NCBI RefSeq assembly: GCF_034274695.1
Contig: NZ_CP128362.1
Span: 3,412,501-3,476,500 of the forward strand
DNA length: 64,000 bases
Direction of reading: 5' to 3'
From: Chitinophaga sp. LS1
GTDB taxonomy: Bacteria > Bacteroidota > Bacteroidia > Chitinophagales > Chitinophagaceae
This document shows positions 63,744 through 64,000 of the stretch, piece after piece. The notes under the pieces are model-generated. The model saw only the letters and a program-made list of their open reading frames with translations, had not been told where the DNA came from and did no database searches. The position numbers were made by a program, and so were the translations under genes. How positions within the stretch are numbered: position 1 is the stretch's first letter; each line of letters starts with the position of its first letter.

Positions 63744-64000
63744 GTATCATACCAAAATTAAGCCCCAATTTCACCCCAGGAAGAAAGAATTACACCCCAT
63801 TTGCCATCGTTATCCACATCATGGATGGTACGCTGGCCGGCACTGACAGCTGGTTCAGTAATCCTGCTTCCAAAGTTTCTGCCCACTATGGCGTAGGCCA
63901 GCAGGGCGAAGTACATCAATATGTGCAGGAAACAGACAGTGCCTGGCATGCAGGCCGTGTGTACACGCCTTCATGGACACTGATCAAAACTTCCAATGGT
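63740..64000 (+). CDS. N-acetylmuramoyl-L-alanine amidase, 3' end outside window
   Basis: The first 87 codons of an Amidase_2-type zinc amidase that cuts the bond between N-acetylmuramate and L-alanine in peptidoglycan. Visible family features are the zinc-ligand His in AIVIHIMDGT, VSAHYGVGQQGEVHQYV and AWHAGR. The C-terminal half lies outside. The start overlaps the upstream stop by four bases (ATGA). No signal peptide is seen in the visible part, as in many phage endolysins. Confidence 0.85.
   Translation, partial: MSIIPKLSPNFTPGRKNYTPFAIVIHIMDGTLAGTDSWFSNPASKVSAHYGVGQQGEVHQYVQETDSAWHAGRVYTPSWTLIKTSNG

Overview
This window looks like a piece of a Bacteroidota chromosome, most likely from a Chitinophaga-like member of the Chitinophagaceae. 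That placement is an inference. It rests on promoter elements of the Bacteroidota type (TTG, 18-21 bases, TAnnTTTG), start codons without Shine-Dalgarno sequences, a DAHP synthase-chorismate mutase fusion, DUF2851 and lmo0937-type proteins, and secreted enzymes for glycan breakdown. I found no rRNA, tRNA, CRISPR array, insertion sequence or clear prophage. Nearly all genes are intact, and most units end in strong hairpin terminators.

Layout. 1-5124: xylose use (sodium/sugar symporter cut by the window edge, xylulokinase, xylose isomerase, aldose epimerase). 5193-8637: a CsbD/lmo0937 stress pair, a secreted carboxypeptidase-regulatory-like protein, an ECF sigma factor followed by an anti-sigma-like protein fused to a trypsin-like protease, and a small lipoprotein. 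8791-16696: an aromatic amino acid operon (pheA, aminotransferase, tyrA, DAHP synthase-chorismate mutase, aroB, aroA, aroC). 16700-28791: FKBP isomerase, CocE-type hydrolase, MmcQ-like protein, glycine dehydrogenase, YkgJ-type cysteine-cluster protein, MFS exporter, tail-specific protease and SirB1-like protein. 28917-34514: topoisomerase I, then DUF2520, KdsC-like, UbiA-type and Maf genes. 34600-37260: homoserine dehydrogenase and cystathionine gamma-synthase behind a SAM-I riboswitch. 37375-40799: DUF2851, a secreted protein and lipoyl synthase. 41279-47032: a tripartite RND efflux system. 47090-54622: an anti-sigma-like membrane protein, AsmA-like protein, TrmH-type methyltransferase and class I ribonucleotide reductase. 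55088-63128: an ABC ATPase with a membrane partner, an OmpL-like porin, a DUF2314 protein, a secreted Gfo/Idh/MocA oxidoreductase and a GH106-like rhamnosidase. 63264-64000: a small membrane protein overlapping the start of an amidase gene cut by the window end.

The most striking element is the leader of the aromatic operon (8791-9192). It has a good promoter and then two consecutive attenuators. Each is a very short gene packed with Phe/Tyr codons (the first also has one Trp codon), followed by a perfect or near-perfect terminator hairpin and a competing antiterminator segment. That segment lies at the stop codon of leader 1 and in the last codons of leader 2, where a ribosome finishing translation would cover it. 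The operon encodes most of the path from DAHP to Phe and Tyr, so two sequential translation-coupled checkpoints on aromatic amino acid supply are the simplest reading. Other points of interest are the sigma factor/anti-sigma-protease pair, a 12-bp perfect inverted repeat over the metB promoter, overlapping palindromes upstream of the RND operon, and the membrane protein-amidase pair at the right edge.
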